Positions 1 to 16,500 are shown, numbered from the stretch's first letter. The stretch is 64,000 bases of DNA from Chamaelirium japonicum (GCA_947650365.1 OX393550.1:120964374-121028373); one strand, 5' to 3'. Numbers and translations: made by a program. Notes: a model not told the origin generated them from the sequence alone.

Positions 1-550
1 ATCGTATGAATGAATTAGAATAGATTGTGCGAATGAATTAGAATGGATCGTATGAATGAATTAGATTGGATCGTATGAATGAATTAGAATGGATCTTGCG
101 AATGAATTAGAATGGATCGTACGAATGAATTAGAATGGATCGTACGAATGAATTAGAATGGATCGTGTGAAAGAATTAGAATGGATTGTATGAATGAATT
201 AGAATGGATCGTATGAACGAATTAGAATAGATCGTGCGAATGAATTAGAATGGATTGTACAAATGAATTAGAATGGATTCATTCGTGCGAATGAATTAGA
301 ATGGATCGTGCGAATGAATTAGAATGGATCGTACGAATGAATTAGAATGGATTGTATGAATGAATTAGAATGGATCGTGCAAATGAATTAGAATGGATCG
401 TACGAATGAATTAGAATGGATCATGGAAATGAATTAGAATGGATCGTACGAAGGAATTAGAATGGATCGTACGAATGAATTAGAATGGATACATTCGTGC
501 AAAAGAATTAGAATGGATTGTATGAATAAATTAGAATGGATCGTATGAGT

Positions 551-579
551 AAATTCGTACGATCGTGCTAGTGAATTAG
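551..579. repeat. R-to-F junction module in satellite
   Basis: Contains AATTCGTACGATCGTGCTAG, the reverse complement of the core also seen at 51610 and 56726. Confidence 0.75.
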
Positions 580-3500
580 AATGGATCATACGAATGAATT
601 AGAATAGATCGTACGAATGAATTAGAATGGATACATTCGTGCGAATGAATTAGAATTGATCGTACGAATGAGTAAGAATGGATCATACGAATGAAATAGA
701 ATGGATTGTACGAATGAATTAGAATGGATCGTATGAATGAATTAGAATGGATCGTACATATGAATTAGAATGGATCGTACGAATGAATTACAATGGATAC
801 AATCGTGCGAATGAAATAGAATGGATCGTACGAATGAATTAGAATGGATCGTACGAATGAATTAGAATGGATACACGATCCATTCTAATTCATTCATATG
901 ATCCATTCTAATTCATTCGTACGATCCATTCTAATTCGTTCGCACGATCCATTCTAATTCATTCGTATGATCCATTCTAATTCATTCGCACGAATGTATC
1001 CATTCTAATTCATTCGTACGATCCATTCTAATTCATTCGCATAATCTATTCTAATTCATTCGTACAATCTATTCTAATTCATTTGCATGGTCCATTCTAA
1101 TTCATTCGTACGATCCATTCTATTTCATTCGTACGATCCAATCTAATTCATTCATACGATCCATTCTAATTCATTCGCACGAATGTATCTATTCTAATCC
1201 ATTCTAATTCTTTTGCACGAATGTATCCATTCTAATTCATTCATACGATCCACTCTAATTCATTCGTACGATCCATTCTAATTCATTCATACGATCCATT
1301 CTAATTCCTTCGTACGATCCATTCTAATTAATTCATACGATTCATTCTAATTCATTTGCACGAATGTATCTATTCTAATTCATTCGTACGATCCATTCTA
1401 ATTCCTTCGTACGATCCATTCTAATTCCTTTGTACGACCCATTATATTTCATTCATGCGATCCGTTCTAATTTATTTGCACGAATGTCATACAATCCATT
1501 CTAATTCTTTTGCACGAATGTATCCATTCTAATTCTTTCACACGATCCATTCAAATTCATTCGTACGATCCATTCTATCTAATTCATTCACACGATCCAT
1601 TCTAATTCATTAATACGATCCATTCTAATTCATTCACACGAATGTATCCATTCTAATTCATTCGTACGATCCATTCTAATTCATTCGCACAATCGATTCT
1701 AATTCATTCGTACGATCCATTCTAATTCATTCATACAATCCATTCTAATTCTTGCAAACGATCCATTCTAATTCATTCGTATGATCCATTCTAATTCATA
1801 AGTACGATCCATTCTAATTCATTCGCACGAATGTATCCATTCTAATTCATTCGTACGGTCCATTCTAATTTATTCACACAATCTATTCTAATTCATTCGT
1901 ACGATCCATTCTAATTCATTCGTACTACGATCCATTCTAATTCATTCGCACGAATGTATCCATTCTAAATCATTCGTACGATCCATTCTAATTCATTCGC
2001 ACGATCCATTCTAATTCATTCATATGATCCATTCTAATTCATTCGTACGATCCATTCTAATTCATTTGCACGATCCATTCTAATTCATTCATACGATCCA
2101 ATCTAATTCATTCATACAATCTATTCTAAATCTTTCACACGATCCATTCTTATTCATTCGTACGATCCATTCTAATTCATTCGTACAATCCATTCTATTT
2201 CATTCATACGATCCATTCTTACTCATTCGTATGATCCATTCTAATTCATTCGCACGAATATATCCATTCTAATTCATTCGTACGAACCATTCTAAATCGT
2301 TCGTACGATCCATTCTAATTCATTCGTACGATCCATTCCAATTCCTTCGTACGATCTATTCTAATTCATTCATACGATCCATTCTAATTCATTTGTACGA
2401 TCCATTCTAATTCATTCGCACCATCCATTCTAATTCATTCATACGATCCATTCTAATTCATTCATACGATCTATTCTAATTCATTCGCATGAATGTATCC
2501 ATTCTAATTCATTCGTACGATCCATTTTAATTCATTCGCACGATCCATTCTAATTCATTCCTACGATCGATTCTAATTCATTCGTACGATCCATTCTAAT
2601 TCATTCGCACGATCCATTCTAATTTATTCATACAATCCATTCTAATTCATTCGTATGATCAATTCTAATTCCTTCGTATGATCCATTCTTATTCTTCCCA
2701 TGAATGTATCCATTCTAATTCATACGTACGATCCATTCTAATTCATTTATACGATCCAATCTAATTCATTCATACAATCCATTCTAATTCATTCGCACGA
2801 ATTTATCTATTCTAATTCATTCGTACGTACGAATGAATTAGAATAGATACATTCGTGCGAAAGAATTAGAATGGATCGTATGAATGAATTAGATTGGATC
2901 GTATGAATGAATTAGAATGGATCGTGCGAATGAATTAGAATGGATCGTACGAATGAACTAGAATGGATCGTATGATTGAATTAGAATGGATTGTGCGAAT
3001 GAATTAGAATGGATCGTACGAATGAATTAGAACGGATAAATTCGTACGAATGAATTCCTTCATACGTAAAGAATTAGAATGGAACGTACGAATGAATTAG
3101 AATAGATTGTGCGAATGAATTAGAATGGATCGTACGAATGAATTAGAATGGATAAATTCGTGCGATTGAATTAGAATGGATTGTATGAATGAATTAGATT
3201 GGATCGTATAAATGAATTAGAATGGATCGTACCTATGAATTAGAATGGATATATTCATGGGAATGAATAAGAATGGATCGTACGAAGGAATTAGAATGGA
3301 TCATACGAATGAAATAGAATGCATCGTATGAAGGAATTAGAATGGATTGTACGTACGAAGGAATTAGAATGGATCGTACGAAGGATCAAACGAATGAAAT
3401 AGAATGGATCGTACGATCCATTCTAATTCCTTCGTACGATCCATTCTAATTCATTCGCATGAATGTAGCCATTCTAATTCATTCGTACGATCCATTCTAA

Positions 3501-4863
3501 TTCATTCGTACGATCCATTCTAATTTATTCGTAGGATCCATTCTAATTCATTCGCACGATCCATTCTAATTCATTCATATGATCCATTCTAATTCATTCA
3601 TATAATCAATTCTAATTCTTTCACACGATCCATTCTAATTCATTCGTACGATCCATTCTAATTCATTCATACGATCCATTCTAATTCATTTGCACGAATG
3701 TATCCATTCTAATTCATTCGTACGATCCATTCTAATTCATTCGTACGATCCATTCTAATTCATTCGTACGATCCATTCTAATTCACTAGCCATTCTAATT
3801 CATTCATATGACACATTCTAATTCATTCGCACGAATGTATCCATTCTAATTCATTCGTACGATCCATTCTAATTCATTCGCACAATCTATTCTTATTCAT
3901 TCGTACAATGCATTCTAATTCATTCGCACGAATGTATCCATTCTAATTCATTCGTACGATCCATTCTAATTCCTTCGTTCGATCCATTCTAATTCCTTCG
4001 TAAGATCCATTCTAATTCATTCATACAATCCATTCTAATTCTTTCACACGATCCATTCTAATTCATTCGTACGTTCCATTCCGTACGATCCATTCTAATT
4101 CCTTTGTACGACCCATTATATTTCATTCGTATGATCCATTCTAATTCCTTTGTACGATCCATTCTAATTCATTCCCTTGAATGTATCCATTCTAATTCAT
4201 ACGTAGGATCCATTCTAATTCATTCATACGATCCATTCTAATTCATTCGTACGATCCATTCTAATTCATTCGTACGATCCATTCTAATTCATTCGCACGA
4301 TACATTCTAATTCATTCGCACGAATATATCGATTCTAATTCATTCGTACGATCCTATCTAATTCATTCGTACAATCCATTCTATTTCATTCATACGATCC
4401 ATTTTTACTCATTCGTACGATCCATTCTAACTCATTCGCACGAATATATCCATTCGTACGATCCATTCTAATTCATTCACACAATCCATTCTAATTCATT
4501 CGCACGAATGTATCCATTCTAATTCATTCGTACGATCCATTCTAATTCATTCATACGATCCATTCTAATTTATTCGCACAATCGATTCTAATTCATTTGT
4601 ACGATTCATTCTAATTCATTCGCACGATCCATTCTAATTCATTCATACGATCCAATCTAATTCATTCATACGATCCATTCTAATTGATTCGTATGATCCA
4701 TTCTAATTCCTTCGTACGATCCATTCTTTTTCATTCGTACGATCCATTCTTACTCATTCGTATGATCCATTCTAATTCATTCGCACGAATGTATCCATTC
4801 TAATTCATTGAGTAAGAATGGATCGTACATATGAATTAGAATGGATGCATTCATGGGAATGAA

Positions 4864-4895
4864 TAAGAATGGATCGTACGTACGATCCATTCTTA
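4864..4895. repeat. 32-bp perfect palindrome in satellite
   Basis: The arm TAAGAATGGATCGTAC is followed at once by its exact reverse complement. It is a head-to-head junction of two variant monomers, followed within 5 bp by a return to F orientation. Confidence 0.9.
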
Positions 4896-5304
4896 CTCAA
4901 TGAATTAGAATGGATACATTCGTGCGAAAGAATTAGAATGGATCGTACGAATGAGTAAGAATGGATCGTACGAATGAAATAGAATGGATTGTACGAATGA
5001 ATTAGAATGGATCGTACGAATGAATTAGAATGGATACATTCGTGCGAATGAATTAGAATGGATCATATGAATAAATTAGAATGGATTGTACGAATGAATT
5101 AGAATGGATCGTACGAAGGAATTAGAATGGATCGTACGCACGAATATATCCATTCTAATTCATTCGTACGATCCATTCTAATTCCTTCGTACGATCCATT
5201 CTAATTCATTGGTAGGATCCATTCTAATTCATTCATACGTCTTGCTCATTCGTACGATCCATTCTAATTCATTCGCACGAATGTATCCATTCTAATTCAT
5301 TGAG

Positions 5305-5336
5305 TAAGAATGGATCGTACGTACGATCCATTCTTA
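5305..5336. repeat. 32-bp perfect palindrome in satellite, second copy
   Basis: Same 32 bases as at 4864-4895, about 440 bp away, again between short blocks of opposite orientation. Confidence 0.9.
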
Positions 5337-8300
5337 TTCATTCCCATGAATGTATCCATTCTATTTCATACGTATGATCCATTCTTACTCAATGAATTAG
5401 AATGGATACATTCGTGCGAATGAATTAGAATGGATCATACGAATGAGTAAGAATGGATCGTACGAATGAAATAGAATGGATCGTACGAAGGAATTAGAAT
5501 GGATCATACGAATGAATTAAAATGGATTGTATGAATGAATTAGATTGGATCATATGAATGAATTAGAATGGATCGTGCGAATGAATTAGAATGGATCGTA
5601 CGAATGAATTAGAATTGATTATATGAATGAATTAGAATGGATGGTGCGAATGAATTAGAATGGATCGTACGAATGAATTAGAATGGATACATTCGTGCGA
5701 TTGAATTAGAATGGATCGTGCGAATGAATTAGAATGGATCGTACGAATGAATAAAAATGGATCGTACGCACGAATGTATCCATTCTAATTCATTCGTACG
5801 ATCCATTCTAATTCATTCGTACAATCTATTCTAATTCATTCGTACGATCAATTCTAATTCATTAGCACGATCCATTCTAATTCATTCGTACGATCCATTC
5901 TAATTCATTCGTATGATCCATTCAAATTCATTTGCACGAATATATCCATTCTAATTCATTCCTACGATCCATTCTATTTCATTCGTACGATCCATTCTTA
6001 CTCATTCGTATGATCCATTCTAATTCATTCGCACGAATGTATTCATTCTAATTTATTCGTACGATCCATTCTAATTCATTCGCACGATCCAATCTATTTC
6101 ATTCATACGATCCATTCTAATACATTCATACAATCCATTCTAATTCTTTCACACGATCCATTCTAATTCATTCGTACGATCCATTCTAATTCATTCGTAC
6201 AATCCATTCTATTTCATTCGTACGATCCATTCTTACTCATTTGTATGATCCATTCTAATTCATTCGCACGAATGTATCCATTCTAGTTCATTCGTACGAT
6301 CCATTCTAATTCATTCGCACAATCTATTCTAATTCATTCGCACGAATGTATCCATTCTAATTCATTCGTACGATCCATTCTATTTCATTCGCACAATCTA
6401 TTCTAATTCATTTGTACGATCAATTCTAATTCATTACCACGATCCATTCTAATTCATTCGTACGATCTATTCTATTTCAATCGTACAATCCATTCTTACT
6501 CAATCGTATGATCCATTCTAATTCATTCGCATGAATGTATCCATTCTAATTCATTCGTACGATCCATTCTAATTCATTCGCACAATCCATTCTAATTCAT
6601 TAATACGATCCAATCAAATTCATTCAAACGATCCATTCTAATACATTCGCACAAATGTATCCATTCTAATTCATTCATACGATCCATTCTAATTCATTCG
6701 CCCAATCTATTCTAATTCATTCGTACGATCCATTCTAATTCATTCGCATGATCCATTCTAATTCATTCGCACGAATGAATCCATTCTAATTCATTCGTAC
6801 AATCCATTCTATTTCATTCGTACGATCCATTCTATTTCATTCGAATGATCCATTCTAATTCCTTCGGACGATCCATTCTAATTCATTCCCATGAATGTTT
6901 CCATTCTAATTCATTCGTACGATCCATTCTAATTCATTCACACAATCTATTCTAATTCATTCATACGATCCATTCTAATTCCTTCGTACGATCCATTCTA
7001 ATCCTTCGTACGATCCATTCTAATTCATTCGTGCGAATGTATCATTCTAATTCATTGAGTAAGAATGGATCGTACAAAGGAATTAGAATGGATCATGCTA
7101 ATGAATTAGAATGGATCGTACGAATGAATTAGAATCAATTGTGCGAATGTATTAGAATGGATCGTACGAATGAATTAGAATGAATACAATCGTGCTAATG
7201 AATTAGAATGGATCGTATGAATGAATTAGATTGGATCGTATTAATGAATTAGAATGGATCGTACGATCCATTCTAATTCATTCACATGATCCATTCTAAT
7301 TCATTCATACAATCCATTCTAATTCATTCGTACGATCCATTCTAATTCATTCCATTCTAATTCATTCGTACGATCCATTCTAATTCATTCGTACAATCTA
7401 TTCTATTTCATTCGTACGATCCATTCTTACTCATTCGTATGATCTATTCTAATTCATTCACACGATCCTTTCTAATTCATTCAAACGATCCATTCTAATT
7501 CATTCATACAATCCATTCTAATTCTTTTACACGATCCATTCTAATTCATTCGTACGTTCCATTCTAATTCATTAGCACGATCCATTCTAATTCATTCGTA
7601 CGATCCATTCTAATTCATTCGTACGATCCATTCTAATTCATTCGCACGATCCATTCTAATTCATTCATACGATCCAATCTAACTCATTCATACGATCCAT
7701 TCTAATTCATTCGTATGATCCATTCTAATTCCTTCGTACGATCCATTATATTTCATTCGTCTGATCCATTCTTACTCATTCGTATGATCCATTCTAATTC
7801 ATTCGCACGAATGTATCCATTCTAATTCATTCGTACGATCCATTCTAATTCATTCGCACGATCCATTCTAATTCATTCATATGATCCATTCTAATTCATT
7901 CATACAATCCATTCTAATTCTTTCACATGATCCATTCTAATTCATTCGTACGATCCATTCTAATTCATTCGTACAATCCATTCTATTTCATTCGTACGAT
8001 CCATTCTTACTCATTCGTACGATCCATTCTAATTCATTCGCACGAATGTATCCACTCTAATTCATTCGTACGATCCATTCTAATTCATTCGCACGATCCA
8101 TTCTAATTCATTCATACTATCCATTCTAATTCATTCGTACGATCATTAGAATGGATCATACGAATGAAATATAATGGGTCGTACAAAGGAATTAGAATAG
8201 ATCGTACGAAGGAATTAGAATGGATTGTACGAATGAATTAGAATGGATACATTCGTGCGAATGAATTAGAATGGATCGTACGAATGAGTAAGAATGGATC

Positions 8301-10470
8301 GTACGAATGAAATAGAATGGATCGTACGAATGAATTAGAATGGATCGTGCGAATGAATTAGAATGGACCGTACGAATGAATTAGAATAGATTGTGCGAAT
8401 GAATTAGAATGGATCGTACGAATGAATTAGAATGGATCGTATGAATGAATTAGAATGGATCGTGTGAATGAATTAGAATGGATCGCACGAATGAATTAGC
8501 ATGGATCGTGCTAATGAATTAGAATGGAACATACGAATGAATTAGAATGGATCGTGTGAAAGAATTAGAATGGATCGTATGAATGAATTAGAATGGATCG
8601 TGCGAATGAATTAGAATGGATCATACGAATGAATTAGAGTGGATCGTATGAATGAATTAGAATGGATCGTACGAATGAATTAAAATGGATCGTATGAATG
8701 AATTAGAATGGATCGTATGAGTGAATTCGAATGGATCGTGCGAATGAATTAGAATGGATTGTACGAATGAATTTTAATGGATCGTATGAATGAATTAGAA
8801 TGGATCGTGCGAATGAATTAGAATGGATCGTATGAATGAATTAGATTGGAACGTATGAATGAATTAGAATGGATCGTGCGAATGAATTAGAATGGATTGT
8901 ATGAATGAATTAGAATGGATCGTATGAATGAATTAGAATGGATCGTGCGAACGAATTAGAATGGATCATACGAATGAATTAGAATGGATCGTATGAATGA
9001 ATTAGGATGGATCGTACGAATGAATTAGAATGGATCGTATGAATGAATTAGAATGGATCGTATGAGTGAATTCGAATGGATCGTGCGAATGAATTAGAAT
9101 AGATTTTACGAATGAATTAGAATGGATCATATGAATGAATTAGAATGGATCGTGCGAATGAATTAGAATGGATCGTACGAAGGAATTAGAATGGATCGTA
9201 CGAAGGAATTAGAATGGATACATTCGTGCGAATGAATTAGAATGGATCGTACGAATGAGTAAGAATGGATCGTACAAATGAATTAGAATGGATCATACGA
9301 ATGAATTAGAAGGGATCGTATGAAGGAATTAGAATAGATTGTGCGAATGAATTAGAATGGATCGTGCGAATAAATTAGAATGAATCCTATTAATGAATTA
9401 GAATGGATCGTGCGAATGAATTAGAATGGATCGTACAAATGAGTAAGAATGGATCGTGCGAATGAATTATAATGGATCATACGACTGAATTAGAATGGAT
9501 CGTATGAATGAATTAGAATGGATAGTGCGAATGAATTAGAATGGATCGTACGAATGAATTAAAATGGATCGTACGAATGAATTAGAATGGATACATTCGT
9601 GCGAATGAATTGGAATGGATCGTATGAATGAATTAGAATGGATCGTATGAGTGAATTCGAGTGGATCGTGCGAATGAATTAGAATGGATTGTACGAATGA
9701 ATTAGAATGGATCGTACGAATGAATTAGAATGGATAAATTCATGCGAATGAATTAGAATGGATCTTATGTTTGAGTAAGAATGGATCTATCGTACGAATG
9801 AAATAGAATGGATCGTACGAAGGAATTAGAATGGATCATATGAATGAATTAGAATGGATCATATGAATGAATTAGATTGGATCGTATGAATGAATTAGAA
9901 TGGATCGTGCGAATGAATTAGAATGGATCGTACGAATGAATTAGAATGGATCGTAAGAATGAATTAGAGTGGATACATTCGTGCGAATGAATTAGAATGG
10001 ATCGTACGAATGAATTAGAATAGATCGTACGAATGAATTAGAATGGATTGTATGAATGAATTAGAATAGATCGTACGAATGAATTAGAATGGATCATACA
10101 AAGGAATTAGAATGGATACATTCGTGCGAATGAATTAGAATGGATCGTGTGAATGAATTAGAATAGATCGTACGAATGAATTAGAATGGATCGTACGAAT
10201 GAATTAGAATGGATACATTCGTGCGAACGAATTAGAATGGATCGTACAAATGAGTAAGAATGGATCGTACGAATGGAATAGAATGGATTGTACGAATGAA
10301 TTAGAATGGATCGTACGAATGAATTAGAATGGATACATTCGTGCGAATGAATTAGAATGGATCATACGAATGAATTAGAATGGATCATGCAAATGAATTA
10401 GAATGGATCGTACGATCCATTCTATTTCATTCGTATGATCCATTCTATTTCATTCGTACGATCCATTCTA

Positions 10471-10501
10471 ATTAATTTGTACGATCGTGCTAGTGAATTA
10501 G
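10471..10501. repeat. R-to-F junction module in satellite
   Basis: Variant AATTTGTACGATCGTGCTAG, same orientation as at 551. Confidence 0.75.
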
Positions 10502-13500
10502 AATGGATCGTACGAATGAATTAGAATAGATTGTACGAATGAATTAGAATGGATCGTACGAAAGAGTAAGAATGGATCGTACGAATAAAATAGAATGGAT
10601 TGTACGAATGAATTAGAATGGATCATACGAATGAATTAGAATGGATCGTATGAATGAATTAGAATGGATCGTATGAGTGAATTCGAATGGATCGTGCGAA
10701 TGAATTAGAATGGATTGTACGAATGAATTAGAATGGATCGTATGTGCTAATGAATTAGAATGGATCGTATGAATAAAATAGAATGGATCGTATGAATTAG
10801 AATGGATCGTACGAATGAATTAGAATGGAACGTACGAATGAATTAGAATGGATCGTGTGAAAGAATTAGAATGGATTGTATGAATGAATTACAATGGATC
10901 GTATGAATGAATTAGAATGGGTCGTACGATCCATTCCAATTCATTGGCACGATCCATTCTAATTCATTTATACGATCCAATCTAATTCAATCATACGATC
11001 CATTCTAATTCATTCGCACGAATGTATCCATTCTAATTCATTCGTACGATCCATTCTAATTCATTCGCACAATCTATTTTAATTCATTCGTACGATCCAT
11101 TCTAATTCATTCGCACGATCCATTCTAATTCATTCGCACAATCTATTCTAATTCCTTCGTACGATCCATTCTAATTCATTCGCACGATCCATTCTAATTC
11201 ATTCGCACGAATGTATCCATTCTAATTCATTAGTATGATCCATTCTAATTCGTTCGTACAGACGATCCATTCTAATTCCTTCGTACGATCCATTCTAATT
11301 AATTCGCACGAATGTATCCATTCTAATTCATTCGTACGATCCATTCTAATTCCTTCGTACGTACGATCCATTCTAATTCCTTCGTACGATCCATTCTAAT
11401 TCATTCGCACGAATGTATCCATTCTAATTCATTCGCACGAATGTATCCATTCTAATTCATTCGCACGATCCATTCTAATTCATTCGCACGAATGTATCCA
11501 CTCTAATTCATTCATACGATCCATTCTAATTCATTCGCACGATCCATTCGAATTCACTCATACGATCCATTCTAATTCATACGTACGATCGATTCTAATT
11601 CATTCGCATGATCCATTCTAATTCATTCATACGATCCAATCTAATTCATTCATACGATCCATTCTAATTCATTCGCATGAATGTATCCATTCTAATTCAT
11701 TCTACGATCCATTCTAATTTATTCGCACAATCTATTCTAATTCATTCGTACGATCCATTCTAATTCATTCGCACGATCCATTCTAATTCATTCACACAAT
11801 CTATTCTAATTCATTCGTACGATCCATTCTAATTCATTCACATGATCCATTCTAATTCATTCGCACGAATGTATCCATTCTAATTCATTCGTACAATCCA
11901 TTCTAATTCCTTCATACGATCTATTCTAATACATTCGCACGAATGTATCCATTCTAATTCATTCGTACGATCCATTCTAATTCCTTCGCACGATCCATTC
12001 TAATTCATTCGCACGATCCATTCTAATTCATTCGCACGAATGTATCCACTCTAATTCATTCATACGATCCATTCTAATTCGTTCGCATGATCCATTCGAA
12101 TTCACTCATACGATCCATTCTAATTCATTCGTACGATCCATTCTAATTCATTCGCACGATCCATTCTAATTCATTCATATGATCCAATCTAATTCATTCA
12201 TATGATCCGTTCTAATTCATTCGCACGAATGTATCCATTCTAATTCATTCGTACGATCCATTCTAATTCATTCGCACAATCTATTCTAATTCATTCGTAC
12301 GATCCATTCTAATTCATTCGCACGATCCATTCTAATTCATTCACATAATCTATTCTAATTCATTCGTACGATCCATTCTAATTTATTCGCACGATCCATT
12401 CTAATTCATTCGCACGAATGTATCCATTCTGTTTCATTCGTACGATCCATTCTAATTCCTTCGTACGATCCATTCTAATTCCTTCGTATGTACGATCCAT
12501 TCTAATTCCTTCGTACGATCCATTCTAATTCATTCGCACGAATGTATCCATTCTAATTCATTCGTATGATCCATTCTAATTCCTTCATACGATCCATTCT
12601 AATTACTTCGTACGTATGATCCATTCTAATTCCTTCGTACGATCCATTCTAATTTAATTCGCACGAATGTATCCATTTTAATTCATTCGTACGATCCATT
12701 CTAATTCCTTCGCACGATCCATTCTAATTCATTCGTACGATCCATTCTAATTCAGTCGCACGAATGTATCCACTCTAATTTATTCATACAATCCATTCCA
12801 ATTCATTCGCACGATCCATTCGAATTCACTTATACGATCCATTCTAATTTGATCGTATGAAAGAATTAGAATGGATCATATAAATGAATTAGAATGGATC
12901 GTATGAATGAATTAGAATGGATCGTTCGAATGAATGAGAATGGATCGTTCGAATGAATGAGAATGGATCGTACGAATGAATTAGAATAGATCGTTCGAAT
13001 GAATTAGAATGGATCGTACGAATGAATTAGAATGGATCGTACGAATGAATTAGAATCGATCGTATGAATGAATTAGAATGGATCGTATGAATGAATTAGA
13101 TTGGATCGTATTAATGAATTAGAATGGGTCGTACGAATGAATTGGAATGGATCGTACGAAGGAATTAGAATGGATCGTACGAATGAATTAGAATGGATCG
13201 TACGAATGAATTAGAATGGATTCATTCATACAATCCATTCTAATTCTTTCACACTATCCATTCTAATTCATTCGTACGATCCATTCTAATTCATTCGTAC
13301 GATCTATTCTAATTCATTTGCACGAATGTATCCATTCTAATTCATTCATACGATCCATTCTAATTCATTCTAATTCGTTCATATGATCCATTCTAATTTA
13401 TTCGTACGAATGGATTGTATGAATGAATTAGAATGGATTCATTCGTGCGAATGAATTAGAATGGACCGTGCTAATGAATTAGAATTGATCGTACGAATGA

Positions 13501-16500
13501 ATTAGAATATATTGTGCGTTAGAATAGATTGTGCGAATGAATTAGAATGGATCGTACAAAGGAATTAGAATAGATCGTACGAATGAATTTGAATGGATAC
13601 ATTCGTGCGAATGAATTAAATTGGATCGAATGAATGAATTAGATTGGATCGTATGAATAAATTAGAATGGATCGTACGTATGAATTAGAATGGATACATT
13701 CATTCATGTGAATGAATTAGAATGGATCGTACAAAGGAATTAGAATGGATCATACGAATGAAATATAATGGGTCGTACAAAGGAATTAGAATGGATCGTA
13801 CGAAGGAATTAGAATGGATCGTACGAAGGAATTAGAATGGATCGTACGAATGAATTAGAATGGATACATTCATGCGAATGAATTAGAATGGATCGTACGA
13901 ATGAGTAAGAATGGATCGTACGAATGAAATAGAATGGATCGTACGAATGAATTAGAATGGATCATGCGAATGAATTAGAATGGATCGTACGAATGAATTA
14001 GAATGGATTGTGCGAATGAATTCGAATGGATTGTACGAATGAAATAGAATGGATCGTACGAATGAATTAGAATGGATCGTACAAATGAATTAGAATGGAT
14101 CGTACGATTGAATTAGCATGGATCGTGCAAATGAATTAGAATGGAACGTATGAATGAATTAGAATGGATCGTGCGAAAGAATTAGAATGGATTGTATGAA
14201 TGAATTAGAATGGATCGTATGAAAGAATTAGAATGGATCGTGCGAATGAGTAAAAATGGATCGTACGAATGAAATAGAATGGATTGTACGAATAAATTAG
14301 AATGGATCGTACAAAGGAATTATAATAGATCATACAAATGAAATATAATGGGTCATACAAAGGAATTAGAATGGATCGTATGAAGGAATTAGAATGGACC
14401 GTACGAAGGAATTAGAATGGATCGTATGAATGAATTAGAATAGATCGTACGAATGAATTAGAATGGATTATATGAATGAATAATAATAGATCATACGAAT
14501 GAATTAGAATGAATCATACGAAGGAATTAGAATGGATACATTCGTGCGAATGAATTAGAATGGATCGTGCGAATGAATTAGAATGGATCGTACGAATGAA
14601 TTAGAATGGATCATACGAATGAATTAGAATGGATACATTCGTGCGAATGAATTAGAATGGATCGTACGAATGAGTAAGAATGGATCGTACGAATGAGTAA
14701 GAATGGATCGTACGAATGAAATAGAATGGATCGTACGAATGAATTATAATGGATCGTGCTAATGAATTAGAATGGATCGTAAGAATGAATAAGAGTAGAT
14801 TGTGCGAATGAATTAGAATGGATTGTACGAATGAATTAGAATGGATACATTCGTGCGATTGAATTAGAATGGATCTTATGAATGAATTAGATTGGATCGT
14901 ATAAATGAATTAGAATGGATCGTGTGAATGAATTAGAATGGATACATTCGTTGCAAATGAATTAGAATGGATCGTGCTAATGAATTAGAATTGATCGTGC
15001 GAATGAATTAGAATGGATCGTACGAATGAATTAGAATGGATCGTACGAATGAATTAGAAAGGATCGTGCGAAAGAATTAGAATGGATTGTATGAATGAAT
15101 TTGAATGGATCGTGCGAATGAATTAGAATGGATCTTGCGAATGAATTAGAATGGATCGTACGAATGAATTAGAATGGATACATTCGTGCGAATGAATTAG
15201 AATGGATCGTATGAATGAATTAGATTGGATCGTATGAATGAATTAGAATGGATCGTGCGAATGAATTAGAATGGAACGTACGAATGAATTAGAATGGATC
15301 GTATGAATGAATTAGAATGGATCGTACTTTATGAATTAGAATGGATCATACGAATGAAATAGAATGGATCGTACGAAGGAATTAGAATGGATCGTACGAA
15401 GGAATTAGAATGAATCGTATGAATGAAATAGAATGGATCGTATGAATGAATTAGAATGGATCGTACGTATAAATTTGTGCGTATGAATGAATTAGAATGG
15501 ATCGTATGAAAGAATTAGAATGGATTGTATGAATGAATTAGAATGGATCGTATGAATGAATTAGAATGGATCGTACGAATGAATTAGAATGGATACATTC
15601 GTGCGAATGAATTAGAATGGATCATACGAATGAGTAAGAATGGATCGTACGAATGAAATAGAATGGTTTGTATGAATGAATTAGAATGGATCGTATGAAT
15701 GAATTAGAAAGGATCGTGCGAAAGAATTAGAATGGATTGTATGGATGAATTAGAATGGATCATGCGAACGAATTAGAATGGATCGTACGAATGACTTAGA
15801 ATGGATCGTATGAATGAATTAGAATGGATCGTGCGAATGAATTAGAATGGATCGTATGAATGAATTAGAATGGATACATTCGTGCAAATGAATTAGAATG
15901 GATCGTACGAATGAGTAAGAATGGATCGTACGAATGAAATAGAATGGATCGTACGAATGAATTAGAATGGATCGTGCTAATGAATTAGAATGGATCGTAC
16001 GAATGAATTAGAATAGATTGTGCGAATGAATTAGAATGGATCGTACGAATGAATTAGAATGGATACATTCGTGCGAATGAATTAGAATGGATCGTATGAA
16101 TGAATTAGATTGGATCGTATTAATGAATTAGAATGGATCGTGCGAATGAATTAGAATGGATCGTACGAATGAATTAGAATGGATACATTCGTGCGAATGA
16201 ATTAGAATGGATCTTACGATTGAGTAAGAATGGATCGTACGAATGAAATAGAATAGATCGTACGAATGAATTAGAATGGATCGTGCTAATGAATTTGAAT
16301 TGATCGTACGAATGAATTATAATAGATTGTGCAAATGAATTAGAATGGATCGTACGAATGAATTAGAATGGATACATTCGTGCGAATGAATTAGAATGGA
16401 TCGTATGAATGAATTAGATTGGATGTATGAATGAATTAGAATGGATCGTGCGAAGGAATTAGAATGGATCGTACGTGAGAATGAATTAGAATGGATTGTA

